DNA from: an uncultured Oscillospiraceae bacterium
Lineage (GTDB): Bacteria > Bacillota > Clostridia > UBA1212 > SIG427
Reading direction: 5' to 3'
Length of the DNA stretch: 15,339 nucleotides
Assembly (NCBI GenBank): GCA_902465325.1
Contig: CABQMV010000038.1
Span: 1-15,339, forward strand
The notes below the pieces were generated by a model. It made no database searches. It was not told the origin of the DNA and worked only from the letters and a program-made list of their open reading frames with translations. Below are positions 7,787 through 14,034 of the stretch, one piece after another. Position 1 is the first letter of the stretch; each line of letters begins with the position of its first letter. The position numbers and the translations under genes are program-made.

Positions 7787-7816
7787 TAGTATGGCTTTCT
7801 GTCTTTTTATTTATTC
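7787..7816 (-). promoter_or_regulatory. Sigma-G-type promoter for the spoVA genes
   Basis: Minus strand: -35 GAATA (7812-7816), an 18-base spacer and -10 CATACTA (7787-7793). This fits the Bacillus sigma-G pattern (GMATR, 18 bases, CATWMTA) at every position. Transcription would begin near 7780, about 18 bases before the spoVAC ATG, just ahead of its ribosome binding site. The -35 lies right after the sigF stop codon. Sigma-F recognises related sequences, so dual use is possible. Confidence 0.75.
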
Positions 7817-7818
7817 AT

Positions 7819-8535
7819 CTAGGTCTCCAGACGCCTCCGCATTTTATCCAGGGCCTTTTTTTCCTTCCTGGATACCTGCACCTGAGACATCCCCAATACC
7901 TGTCCCACCTGATTTTGTGTCTTACCGCCATAATATCTCATTCGTATAATGGTTTTTTCTTCTTCATTTAGAAATTCCAGCAGCGCGCCTACGGTCATAC
8001 GGTCTAGAATCCCCTCATATTCAGAAGGCTCCTGTCCTACCAGCTTATCCAGAAGGTACGCATCTTCCTCATCGTTTTTTCGGTAAAATGATTCCGGACT
8101 CTGCACCGCCTCCATTGCCAATGTAAGATCCTCTACGGAAACGGACAGCTGTTGCGCAATCTCTGTAAGACTCGGCTCTCTTTTCAGTTTCAGACTTAAA
8201 GCAGCCTGGGCCGCTCTGGCCTTGCCGTTTAATTCTTTCAAAGACCGTGAAACTTTAATCGGTCCGTCGTCTCTCAAAAAGCGTTTGATTTCACCTGCTA
8301 TCATAGGAACTGCGTAGGTGGAAAACATAACATCATAGTCTGTATTAAAGTTCTGTATTGCTTTAATCAGCCCGATGGAGCCGATCTGTATTAAATCTTC
8401 TCTCTCTACCCCTCTGTTCTGAAATCTTTTTACAATACTGAGTACCAATCCATAATTATCTTCTACCAGTTTCTGCGTGGAGGCCCCATCGCCTGCGACA
8501 GCCTTCATCAACAATTCCTTATCCGTCGGAAACAT
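7819..8535 (-). CDS. sigF: RNA polymerase sigma-F factor (forespore)
   Basis: 238-residue sporulation sigma factor, the first compartment-specific sigma factor in the forespore. Region 2 at about 25-96: EREDLIQIGSIGLIKAIQNF, FSTYAVPMIAGEIKRFLRDD (71-90), then IKVSRSLKELN (93-103) leading into region 3. Region 4 helix-turn-helix at about 205-230 (KTQNQVGQVLGMSQVQVSRKEKKAL). Residues around VPMIAGEIKRFLRDDGPIKVSRSLKEL closely resemble Bacillus SigF. Six bases separate the spoIIAB stop from the sigF ATG at 8535. Its AAGGAG lies inside a hairpin with the spoIIAB stop codon in the loop. Third gene of the spoIIA operon; SpoIIAB is its anti-sigma factor. Confidence 0.96.
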   Translation of the reverse strand: MFPTDKELLMKAVAGDGASTQKLVEDNYGLVLSIVKRFQNRGVEREDLIQIGSIGLIKAIQNFNTDYDVMFSTYAVPMIAGEIKRFLRDDGPIKVSRSLKELNGKARAAQAALSLKLKREPSLTEIAQQLSVSVEDLTLAMEAVQSPESFYRKNDEEDAYLLDKLVGQEPSEYEGILDRMTVGALLEFLNEEEKTIIRMRYYGGKTQNQVGQVLGMSQVQVSRKEKKALDKMRRRLET

Positions 8536-8556
8536 GGAAGGTCACTCCTTCCGTTT
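8530..8556 (-). promoter_or_regulatory. Hairpin covering the sigF ribosome binding site and start codon
   Basis: In the mRNA, GGAAGG (8547-8552) pairs perfectly with CCTTCC (8536-8541) across the loop AGTGA. An outer stem AAAC/GTTT (8553-8556 with 8530-8533) closes it after a 2-base AT bulge. The stem contains the AAGG of the Shine-Dalgarno sequence; the outer stem takes the G of the sigF ATG. The loop contains TGA, the spoIIAB stop. A ribosome finishing spoIIAB would open the structure. Confidence 0.5.
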
Positions 8557-8988
8557 ACTGTCGAATACTTTAACCATTTTTACAACGGTTCCTCTGCCTA
8601 CCTCCGACTTTACCTCCAACTGATTTGTAAATGTCTCCATTACTGTGAATCCCATACCGGAACGCTCCATTTCCGGAGCAGATGTGTACATGGGCTGCAT
8701 CGCCTGATTCAGGTCAGCAATTCCACAGCCATGATCTGTAATCGTTACTTCAATCCTGTCTTCATAGAGAATACAGTCAATATAGACCTTGTCCTCCGGA
8801 CTTTTCCTGTCTCCGTACCCATGTATAATACTGTTGGTAACCGCCTCGCTTACCGCGGTCCGCAAATCCGCCAGTTCCTCCAGAGTGGGATCCAGCATAA
8901 CAGCAAAGGCCGATACAATTGTTCTGGCCAGACCTTCATTGGACGATTTGGCATCAAACTCGCAGCTGAGTCTATTTATATATTCCAT
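8542..8988 (-). CDS. spoIIAB: Anti-sigma-F factor / serine kinase
   Basis: 148-residue GHKL-fold protein. It holds sigma-F inactive when ATP-bound and phosphorylates the anti-anti-sigma factor SpoIIAA. Seen: the N-box LRTAVSEAVTNSIIHGYG (42-59), the G1 box DHGCGI (85-90) and the G2 box ERSGMGFTVMETF (108-120), all in the order and spacing of SpoIIAB. Start chosen at the ATG (8988), whose first base overlaps the last of the spoIIAA stop (TGATG). A GTG one codon earlier (8991) is an alternative. Both follow GAGGTGAT, a long match to the 16S rRNA tail. It lies between its two partners, spoIIAA and sigF. Confidence 0.96.
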   Translation of the reverse strand: MEYINRLSCEFDAKSSNEGLARTIVSAFAVMLDPTLEELADLRTAVSEAVTNSIIHGYGDRKSPEDKVYIDCILYEDRIEVTITDHGCGIADLNQAMQPMYTSAPEMERSGMGFTVMETFTNQLEVKSEVGRGTVVKMVKVFDSKRKE

Positions 8989-9341
8989 CACGCATCACCT
9001 CTCAAGCTTTCTGTGATCTCCCGGACGCTTCCGGCCCTTTTTATGTATTTGAACACACCGGACATCTCCAATAGCTTATAGACATCCCGGTTGCATACAA
9101 TCCAGGCCTGTCCTCCCAGCGTCTCCACATTTTTATTGCGCCCCATAAGCATACCTATACCTGAACTGTCCATAAAGGTAAGCCCGGTAAAGTCAAATAT
9201 TACATACTTGCTGACATTAGCAAGCAGGGCACCGTCTATTTTTCGCCGGGTATCATCGGCGCTGTGGTGATCCAGTTCACCGGCCAATGATATGACTAAA
9301 ATGGTGCCTTCTCTTTTGATTCGCATCTGCATACTCTGCAT
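8988..9341 (-). CDS. spoIIAA: Anti-sigma-F factor antagonist
   Basis: 117-residue STAS-domain protein that frees sigma-F by binding SpoIIAB; it is inactivated when SpoIIAB phosphorylates it. Seen: LAGELDHHSADDTR (19-32) and FMDSSGIGMLMGR (56-68), where S59 matches the phosphorylated Ser58 of Bacillus SpoIIAA, then LLEMSGVFKYIK near the C-terminus. I chose the ATG at 9341, which gives exactly the family length; the frame stays open to an ATG at 9380, but those 13 residues have no counterpart and that ATG has no ribosome binding site. First gene of spoIIA-sigF. The operon's usual sigma-H promoter could not be recognised upstream. Confidence 0.95.
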   Translation of the reverse strand: MQSMQMRIKREGTILVISLAGELDHHSADDTRRKIDGALLANVSKYVIFDFTGLTFMDSSGIGMLMGRNKNVETLGGQAWIVCNRDVYKLLEMSGVFKYIKRAGSVREITESLRGDA

Positions 9342-9385
9342 CCCGCCTTTCTCTTTTGTTAAATATTGCTGTTTTTTCATTATAA

Positions 9386-9422
9386 ATTATTTCCCGGAAT
9401 TTGCGGGGTTTTGGGAAATAAT
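9386..9422. repeat. 10-bp perfect inverted repeat upstream of spoIIAA
   Basis: ATTATTTCCC (9386-9395) and GGGAAATAAT (9413-9422) are perfect inverted copies around a 17-base spacer. The repeat lies 45-81 bases before the spoIIAA ATG, next to a TATAAT on the minus strand (9379-9384) that lacks a good -35. The length and position suit an operator better than a terminator, since no T run follows. No Spo0A box (TTTGTCRAA type) is seen in it. Confidence 0.5.
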
Positions 9423-9524
9423 CTGAAAGTCCCTGAGACCCCCGGCGGCACTGGACACAAGAGCCTCCCACTCTTCTTTTTGGCTAAAATGGTTTTAATC
9501 CCAAGAAGAAAAAATTCCATGCAC

Positions 9525-9563
9525 AAAAAAGCCCCGAGTCCAGCGCCGTTCGCTTTCCTCGGG
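9525..9563 (-). terminator. Intrinsic terminator after the beta-galactosidase gene
   Basis: On the minus strand CCCGAG (9558-9563) pairs with CTCGGG (9533-9538), with an inner AGCG/CGCT pairing, followed by a run of six T (9525-9530). It lies about 32 bases after the stop of the GH35 gene and separates it from the spoIIA operon. From here to spoIIAA (9341) there are about 183 bases without a gene; they hold the inverted repeat at 9386-9422 and nothing else I can name. Confidence 0.8.
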
Positions 9564-9594
9564 ACCTCTTCCGCTATATTTCTTATAGGCGTCG

Positions 9595-11322
9595 CTATTC
9601 TTCTTTAAATTCGGCGGCAGCACTCTGGTCTATGCTGTCGCTCTCAAATACCACCAGCTCATTCTCTCCTGGATGCAGAAGCGGCGCCGGTACATACAGC
9701 CGACAGCCGTGCCAGTACCGCCCTATATGAAAGCCGTTGACAAAAGCCACCCCTTTGGTAAGGCCCGGCAAGCGCAGAAAGGTATCCGCAGCTCTGTCTA
9801 CGTGAAACTCGGCGCGCAAAAAGCCGGGCACCGTTCTCCGCTCTTCTTCACTGAACTGCAGCTGGGAAATGTCTTTCATGGGAAGACTGTAATGTTTCCA
9901 GCCAAACACCGACCGGTCTGCAATATGCAAACCTCCGTGAAGTCCTTTGCTGTCCATCAGCTTATCGCCGAAATTTACCCGCCCCATATTTTCAATTAAA
10001 ATACGAATCTGTGCGGTCTCCCCCGGAGCCAGACAAAGTGACATCTCGTCCTTTCTCTCCATCATATTTTCCGATATTCCGCGCAGCTCACCGTTCACAT
10101 ACACAATTGCTCTGTCCTTGAAATCATACACATACATAGGAAGCTCTTCCAAGGGCCCGTCTACTTCTGTCTCATATACAAGGTAGCCAAAATCCTGCCC
10201 CATTTCTTCCATGCTTAAGGGCCAGCTGCTGAAGCGGCCTTCCGGCAGATTTTCCCACAGGGAGCTGTATTCCGTAAAAGGAACGCTCCTATAGGCCCTT
10301 TTTTCACTGTTAGCCACCGGAATGTCCGGCGCCGGGCCAAATCGCTCCTCCAATACCTTTTTCAGAGCATAATATTTGGGTGTCAAATCACCGGCCTCCG
10401 TGATGACTCCGTCAAAATCATAGCTGGTAACGGTGGGCAAATATTTGTCTGGCAGACAGTTGGCGCCATTGTGAAATCCGAAGTTGGTCCCGCCGGAAAA
10501 TATATATATGTTGAAATTCCCGCCCAGATCCAGCAGCTCCGCCACTACATCCGCCGTTTCCTGCGCATCTCGGGTATGGTGTTCTTTATCAAACCAGCTG
10601 TCAAACCAGCCTTCCCAAAGCTCAGCGTCAAAAAAAGGCTGATCCGGCGCAAATTTTTTTATAAAATCACAGGCCTGCTTTGGATTGCTTCCAAAATTCC
10701 CTGCGGACATAACCCCGGGAATCTTCCCGCCGTTCATCATACAGTAATAGGGCCAGTCGCAGGTAAAAAGCACGCAGTCGATCCCCGCCTGCGTATACAT
10801 ATCCTTCAGCTGGTTCAGATACGCTTTGTCGTCTCCGTAAGCGCCGTATTCATTTTCTATCTGCATCATGATAATATTTCCGCCATTGCTGATCAGGCGG
10901 GGCCTTACAATTTCAAAGATTTTATCCAGGTAGTTTCTGACCTTTTCTAGAAAAACAGGATGACTGCACCGGAGCTTTATGCCCGGATACGTCAGCAGCC
11001 AAGAGGGAAGGCCTCCCATATCCCATTCGGCACAAATATAAGGACCCGGACGGAAAATCACATATAAGCCCAGCTCCGCAGCCAGATCCAAATACGCACC
11101 TAAGTCCAGCCCTCCGGTAAAATCAAAATTGCCTTCCACCGCTTCATGAAGATTCCAGCAGGAATAAGTCTCTACCGTGTTCAGGCCACAGGCTTTTAGC
11201 TTCAGCAGCCTGTCCCTCCACTGAGCAGGATGGATTCTGAAATACTGCACCGTACCGGACAGAACCCTGAACACTTCATTATTGAGATAGAACGTATCGC
11301 CGCTGTAACGAAAATTTCCCAT
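9595..11322 (-). CDS. Glycoside hydrolase family 35 beta-galactosidase
   Basis: 575 residues, no signal peptide, so cytoplasmic. GH35 enzymes remove terminal beta-linked galactose from oligosaccharides. TIM barrel in the N-terminal ~320 residues: GTVQYFRIHPAQWRDRL (23-39), GLNTVETYSCWNLHE (46-60), FRPGPYICAEWDMGGLPSWL (90-109), the acid/base motif QIENEYG (154-160, E158) and the nucleophile region FFDAELWEGWFDSW (230-243, E234), then GGTNFGFHNGAN and SYDFDG. The rest forms the beta-sandwich domains usual for bacterial GH35. Start: ATG at 11322, 10 bases after AGGAGG; a GTG at 11328 is possible. It has its own terminator, and a small ORF ends at its ribosome binding site. It sits where dacF precedes spoIIAA in Bacillus and has no sugar transporter nearby. 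Confidence 0.93.
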   Translation of the reverse strand: MGNFRYSGDTFYLNNEVFRVLSGTVQYFRIHPAQWRDRLLKLKACGLNTVETYSCWNLHEAVEGNFDFTGGLDLGAYLDLAAELGLYVIFRPGPYICAEWDMGGLPSWLLTYPGIKLRCSHPVFLEKVRNYLDKIFEIVRPRLISNGGNIIMMQIENEYGAYGDDKAYLNQLKDMYTQAGIDCVLFTCDWPYYCMMNGGKIPGVMSAGNFGSNPKQACDFIKKFAPDQPFFDAELWEGWFDSWFDKEHHTRDAQETADVVAELLDLGGNFNIYIFSGGTNFGFHNGANCLPDKYLPTVTSYDFDGVITEAGDLTPKYYALKKVLEERFGPAPDIPVANSEKRAYRSVPFTEYSSLWENLPEGRFSSWPLSMEEMGQDFGYLVYETEVDGPLEELPMYVYDFKDRAIVYVNGELRGISENMMERKDEMSLCLAPGETAQIRILIENMGRVNFGDKLMDSKGLHGGLHIADRSVFGWKHYSLPMKDISQLQFSEEERRTVPGFLRAEFHVDRAADTFLRLPGLTKGVAFVNGFHIGRYWHGCRLYVPAPLLHPGENELVVFESDSIDQSAAAEFKEE

Positions 11323-11340
11323 AGTCACATGGCCTCCTTT

Positions 11341-11448
11341 TTACTGCATAATTATACAATAAAGCAGAAGCATGAGCAATACAGTCCGTAAAATATTTTT
11401 GATCAGGGGACGAATTTGCTCCCATTTAAAACGGATATACGGCGTCAT
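11341..11448 (-). CDS. Candidate 35-residue membrane micro-protein upstream of the beta-galactosidase
   Basis: ATG at 11448 lies 10 bases after GGAGG, and the frame runs 35 codons to a TAA at 11341 that abuts the AGGAGG of the GH35 gene. The product has a basic, aromatic N-terminus (MTPYIRFKWEQIRPLIKN) and a hydrophobic segment from about 19 to 34 (ILRTVLLMLLLYCIIM), the look of a small single-pass membrane protein. I do not recognise it. Against it: the 3' part overlaps a possible GH35 promoter (TATAAT at 11351-11356), and a frame this short can arise by chance. Confidence 0.4.
   Translation of the reverse strand: MTPYIRFKWEQIRPLIKNILRTVLLMLLLYCIIMQ
11351..11379 (-). promoter_or_regulatory. 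Possible promoter for the beta-galactosidase gene
   Basis: Minus strand: -10 TATAAT (11351-11356, perfect), a 17-base spacer and a weak -35 TTGCTC (11374-11379, 3 of 6). Transcription would start about 20 bases before the start codon. It lies inside the candidate micro-ORF, so one of the two readings may be wrong. Confidence 0.4.
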
Positions 11449-11471
11449 GTTAATTTTACCTCCATTCCTAT

Positions 11472-11500
11472 ACTATGCGGCTGGTAAAGGAGACGTTCAA
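11472..11500 (-). promoter_or_regulatory. Possible upstream promoter for the micro-ORF and beta-galactosidase
   Basis: Minus strand: TTGAAC (11495-11500), a 17-base spacer and CATAGT (11472-11477). Each hexamer matches the consensus at 4 of 6 positions. It would produce a leader of about 17 bases before the 35-codon ORF. Confidence 0.3.
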
Positions 11501-11509
11501 ATAGGGCAA

Positions 11510-11538
11510 TAGGCAAATTCCCAATTTTGTGCTACAAT
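11510..11538 (+). promoter_or_regulatory. Promoter for the class A PBP gene
   Basis: -35 TAGGCA (11510-11515), a 17-base spacer and -10 TACAAT (11533-11538). Transcription would start near 11545, leaving about 45 bases to the ATG at 11590. The short region 11323-11589 also holds the divergent promoters and the micro-ORF. Confidence 0.5.
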
Positions 11539-11589
11539 GTAATAACAGATTTTTATCTGCCTATCTTTTATATTAGAAAGGGATGTCTT

Positions 11590-13974
11590 ATGAGTGAAAA
11601 AATAAAGAGCGCCAAAGCCCAAAAGGCCTGGGTAGCCCTGAAAACACTTTGCAAAGCAGGTCTGATCACAGGAATGATTCTGCTGTGCATTGTTGTTGGG
11701 CTCCTCATAGGAGTGGTGGCAGGCTGTATTATCACTACAGACCGGCTGCAGGATGAAGACCTGTACATAACAGGTTTTGTTTCCTTTCTGTATGACAGTG
11801 ACGATAACATCATAGGCACCTTAAAGGGCTCTGAAAATAAGAACCGCATCTGGGCCGACTATGAAGAAATCCCTCAGGATCTGCTGGACGCAGTGGTAGC
11901 GATAGAGGACGAGAGATTTTATGAGCACAATGGGGTAGATTTCAAGAGAACGGCAGCCGCCTTTCTGGGGTATTTCCTGCCGGGCTTCTCCAGTCACGGA
12001 GGCAGCACCATAACGCAGCAGGTGGTAAAAAATATTACAGGAGATGACGCTAGGGCAATCCCCCGTAAAATACGGGAGCAATGGAGGGCTCTGCAGCTGG
12101 AAGATGACCACTCCAAGGCGGAAATTCTGGAGCTGTACTGCAATGTTATTTTTATGGCCAACGATGTATACGGTGTGAAAACAGCGGCCAGCGCTTATTT
12201 TAACAAAGACCTTTCTCAGCTGGATTTAGCGGAGTGTGCTTTTCTGGCGGGAATTACCAACAGTCCCAGCAAATATAATCCTCTTACTACCAGTGGCCGG
12301 GCCAGAGCCTATAACCGGCAGATTATTATTCTGGACAAGATGCTGGAATTGGGTTCTATTACAGAGTCCGAATACATGACAGCCATTCAGACAAAGCTTA
12401 CTTTCAATGAAGAATATAAGAGGCAAAGCGCCAGTACCAATCAGTCCAATACAGTAAATTCTTATTTTATGGAGGCAGTGGTCAGAGATCTGCGCAGCGA
12501 CCTGATGACTGCTATGGGCTATACAGAAACACAGGCCAATAACATTATATATAACAGCGGAATTTCCATAAAAACCACAATGGATCCTGATATTCAAAAA
12601 ATAGTAGACGAGGAATTCTGCGACATCAATAATTTCAGCGTCAATGTGAACAGGGGGCCTGGCGACAATCCGGCACAGGCTTCTATTACCATTACAGACC
12701 CCTATACAGGGCATGTGCTTGCCATCTACGGCGGTTATGGCAAGAAGACTACCAACTGGGGCTTTAACCGGGCCACCGACGCAGAGAGACAGCCCGGCTC
12801 CTCCATTAAGCCCATTTTGCTCTACGGACCTCTGATGGATATGGGACTGATTTCAGACGATACGGTGGTAAACGACCATACCGTGTATCTGAATCCGCAG
12901 ACACCCGATGTGCCCTGGCCTAAAAACTCAGACGGTTCTCCCAAGGGTATGACTACAGTCAGAGTCGCACTGTATAACTCCTACAACATTTCAGCCGCTA
13001 TTTTGTATGACCAGTTTTCCGGCAGGCGGGTAGACTGTCTGAATTACCTGAAGCAGTCCGGCATAGACCGTACCACAGAAACGCAGATTGCCGCCTGCCT
13101 GGGAGGTTTCAACAAGGGCATGAATACCCGGGAAATGGTGGGCGCCTATAGTCCCTTTGTAACGGACGGCACCTACAATCCGGCTATTACCTATACCAAG
13201 GTGTACGACAGAAACGGTGACCTTCTGTTTGAAAACCCGAACACCAGTGTAAAGGTATATCAGAATCTCTCTACGGTAGAGACAATGACATCTATTTTAA
13301 GAGACGTGGTGACCAGCGGTACGGCGGCAGGCTCTATCAATATTATTAACAGCGCCGGACAGCGCATTACCTCCTGCGGAAAGACAGGTACTACAACAAA
13401 TGACTATGACGTATGGTTTGTAGGCTATACCCCCTACTACGCCGCTGCTGTCTGGTATGGCTATGATAACAACACCCGAATCAATAGCGCAGAAAAGAAA
13501 TCTGCTCAGAACCTTTGGAATGTGATTATGAACAGAGTTCACCAAAATCTGTCTCCTGCTGAATTTACACATACTACCCAGAGCACCACAATGGCAACGG
13601 TTGCTCCTCAAACTACAGAAGAGCCCACTAAGGTGAAAGTGAGCGTATGCTCCGATTCCGGTATGGTCGCCACGGACAATTGTCCGCACACCGAGACGCA
13701 ATACTTTGTAGACGGTACACAGCCGGAGAAAAGCTGTACCTGGCATACCCCGGCAAGCAGTCCGGACCACTCTGCCACAGCTACAGCCACACCGTCGGCC
13801 CCATCAACGCCAACACCTACTCCTCCCGCTTCCTCTACGCCGGATTCGTCTCCGATGCCTACCCCGCCTGTTTCAACAGAGCCCGATCCATCACCGTCTC
13901 CTACCGGCGGAGAACCGGATGAGCCCTCCCCCTCCGAAGAGCCTCCTCCAACTCCCTTTAACTGGTTTCATTAG
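11590..13974 (+). CDS. Class A penicillin-binding protein (transglycosylase/transpeptidase)
   Basis: 794-residue bifunctional peptidoglycan synthase: the outer-face GT51 domain polymerises lipid II and the transpeptidase domain cross-links it. Seen: cytoplasmic basic start, membrane anchor about 23-47, GT51 at about 80-265 with AIEDERFYEHNGVD (104-117, catalytic E106) and GGSTITQQVVKN (137-148). The transpeptidase domain has SSIK (404-407, acylated S404), SYN (464-466) and KTGT (598-601), so both activities look intact. After the fold comes VSVCSDSGMVATDNCP with three cysteines (C687, C698, C716). The last ~65 residues are a Ser/Thr/Pro-rich tail ending FNWFH. Start: ATG at 11590 after AAAGGGA; the frame extends to 11527, but a TTG there would overlap the promoter. 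Divergent from the GH35 gene. Confidence 0.95.
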   Translation: MSEKIKSAKAQKAWVALKTLCKAGLITGMILLCIVVGLLIGVVAGCIITTDRLQDEDLYITGFVSFLYDSDDNIIGTLKGSENKNRIWADYEEIPQDLLDAVVAIEDERFYEHNGVDFKRTAAAFLGYFLPGFSSHGGSTITQQVVKNITGDDARAIPRKIREQWRALQLEDDHSKAEILELYCNVIFMANDVYGVKTAASAYFNKDLSQLDLAECAFLAGITNSPSKYNPLTTSGRARAYNRQIIILDKMLELGSITESEYMTAIQTKLTFNEEYKRQSASTNQSNTVNSYFMEAVVRDLRSDLMTAMGYTETQANNIIYNSGISIKTTMDPDIQKIVDEEFCDINNFSVNVNRGPGDNPAQASITITDPYTGHVLAIYGGYGKKTTNWGFNRATDAERQPGSSIKPILLYGPLMDMGLISDDTVVNDHTVYLNPQTPDVPWPKNSDGSPKGMTTVRVALYNSYNISAAILYDQFSGRRVDCLNYLKQSGIDRTTETQIAACLGGFNKGMNTREMVGAYSPFVTDGTYNPAITYTKVYDRNGDLLFENPNTSVKVYQNLSTVETMTSILRDVVTSGTAAGSINIINSAGQRITSCGKTGTTTNDYDVWFVGYTPYYAAAVWYGYDNNTRINSAEKKSAQNLWNVIMNRVHQNLSPAEFTHTTQSTTMATVAPQTTEEPTKVKVSVCSDSGMVATDNCPHTETQYFVDGTQPEKSCTWHTPASSPDHSATATATPSAPSTPTPTPPASSTPDSSPMPTPPVSTEPDPSPSPTGGEPDEPSPSEEPPPTPFNWFH

Positions 13975-13984
13975 ATAATAAATA

Positions 13985-14024
13985 CGCCCGGTGCGGTTAA
14001 GCAACTGCACCGGGCGATTCTTTT
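13985..14024. terminator. Bidirectional intrinsic terminator between the PBP and proB
   Basis: CGCCCGGTGC (13985-13994) pairs perfectly with GCACCGGGCG (14007-14016). The stem can extend inward by four more pairs (one G-U) to an AAGC tetraloop, giving 14 pairs. ATTCTTTT follows on the plus strand; AT-rich TATTTATT follows on the minus strand. It serves the convergent PBP gene and proB. Confidence 0.88.
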
Positions 14025-14034
14025 ACACAAGAAC

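Noticed and set aside
9342..9380. Longer start for spoIIAA at 9380
   Set aside because: It would add 13 residues beyond the normal 117, the ATG overlaps a TATAAT and has no ribosome binding site.
9342..9524. Sigma-H promoter for spoIIAA
   Set aside because: CAGGGACTT and CGGGAAAT were considered as -35 elements but no GAAT element lies at 11-14 bases from either.
10471..10950. 159-codon open frame on the plus strand
   Set aside because: It lies entirely antisense to the catalytic half of the GH35 gene, has no ribosome binding site, and its translation is of shadow type; the GH35 frame explains the sequence.
11527..11589. Longer start for the PBP at 11527
   Set aside because: The codon is a TTG lying just before the predicted -10 box at 11533-11538, so it would not be transcribed from that promoter.
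12226..12714. 162-codon minus-strand open frame
   Set aside because: Antisense to the PBP gene between its GT51 and transpeptidase motifs; no family resemblance or start signals.
13297..13770. 157-codon minus-strand open frame
   Set aside because: Antisense to the PBP transpeptidase domain, which contains KTGT in the other strand; cysteine-rich shadow translation.
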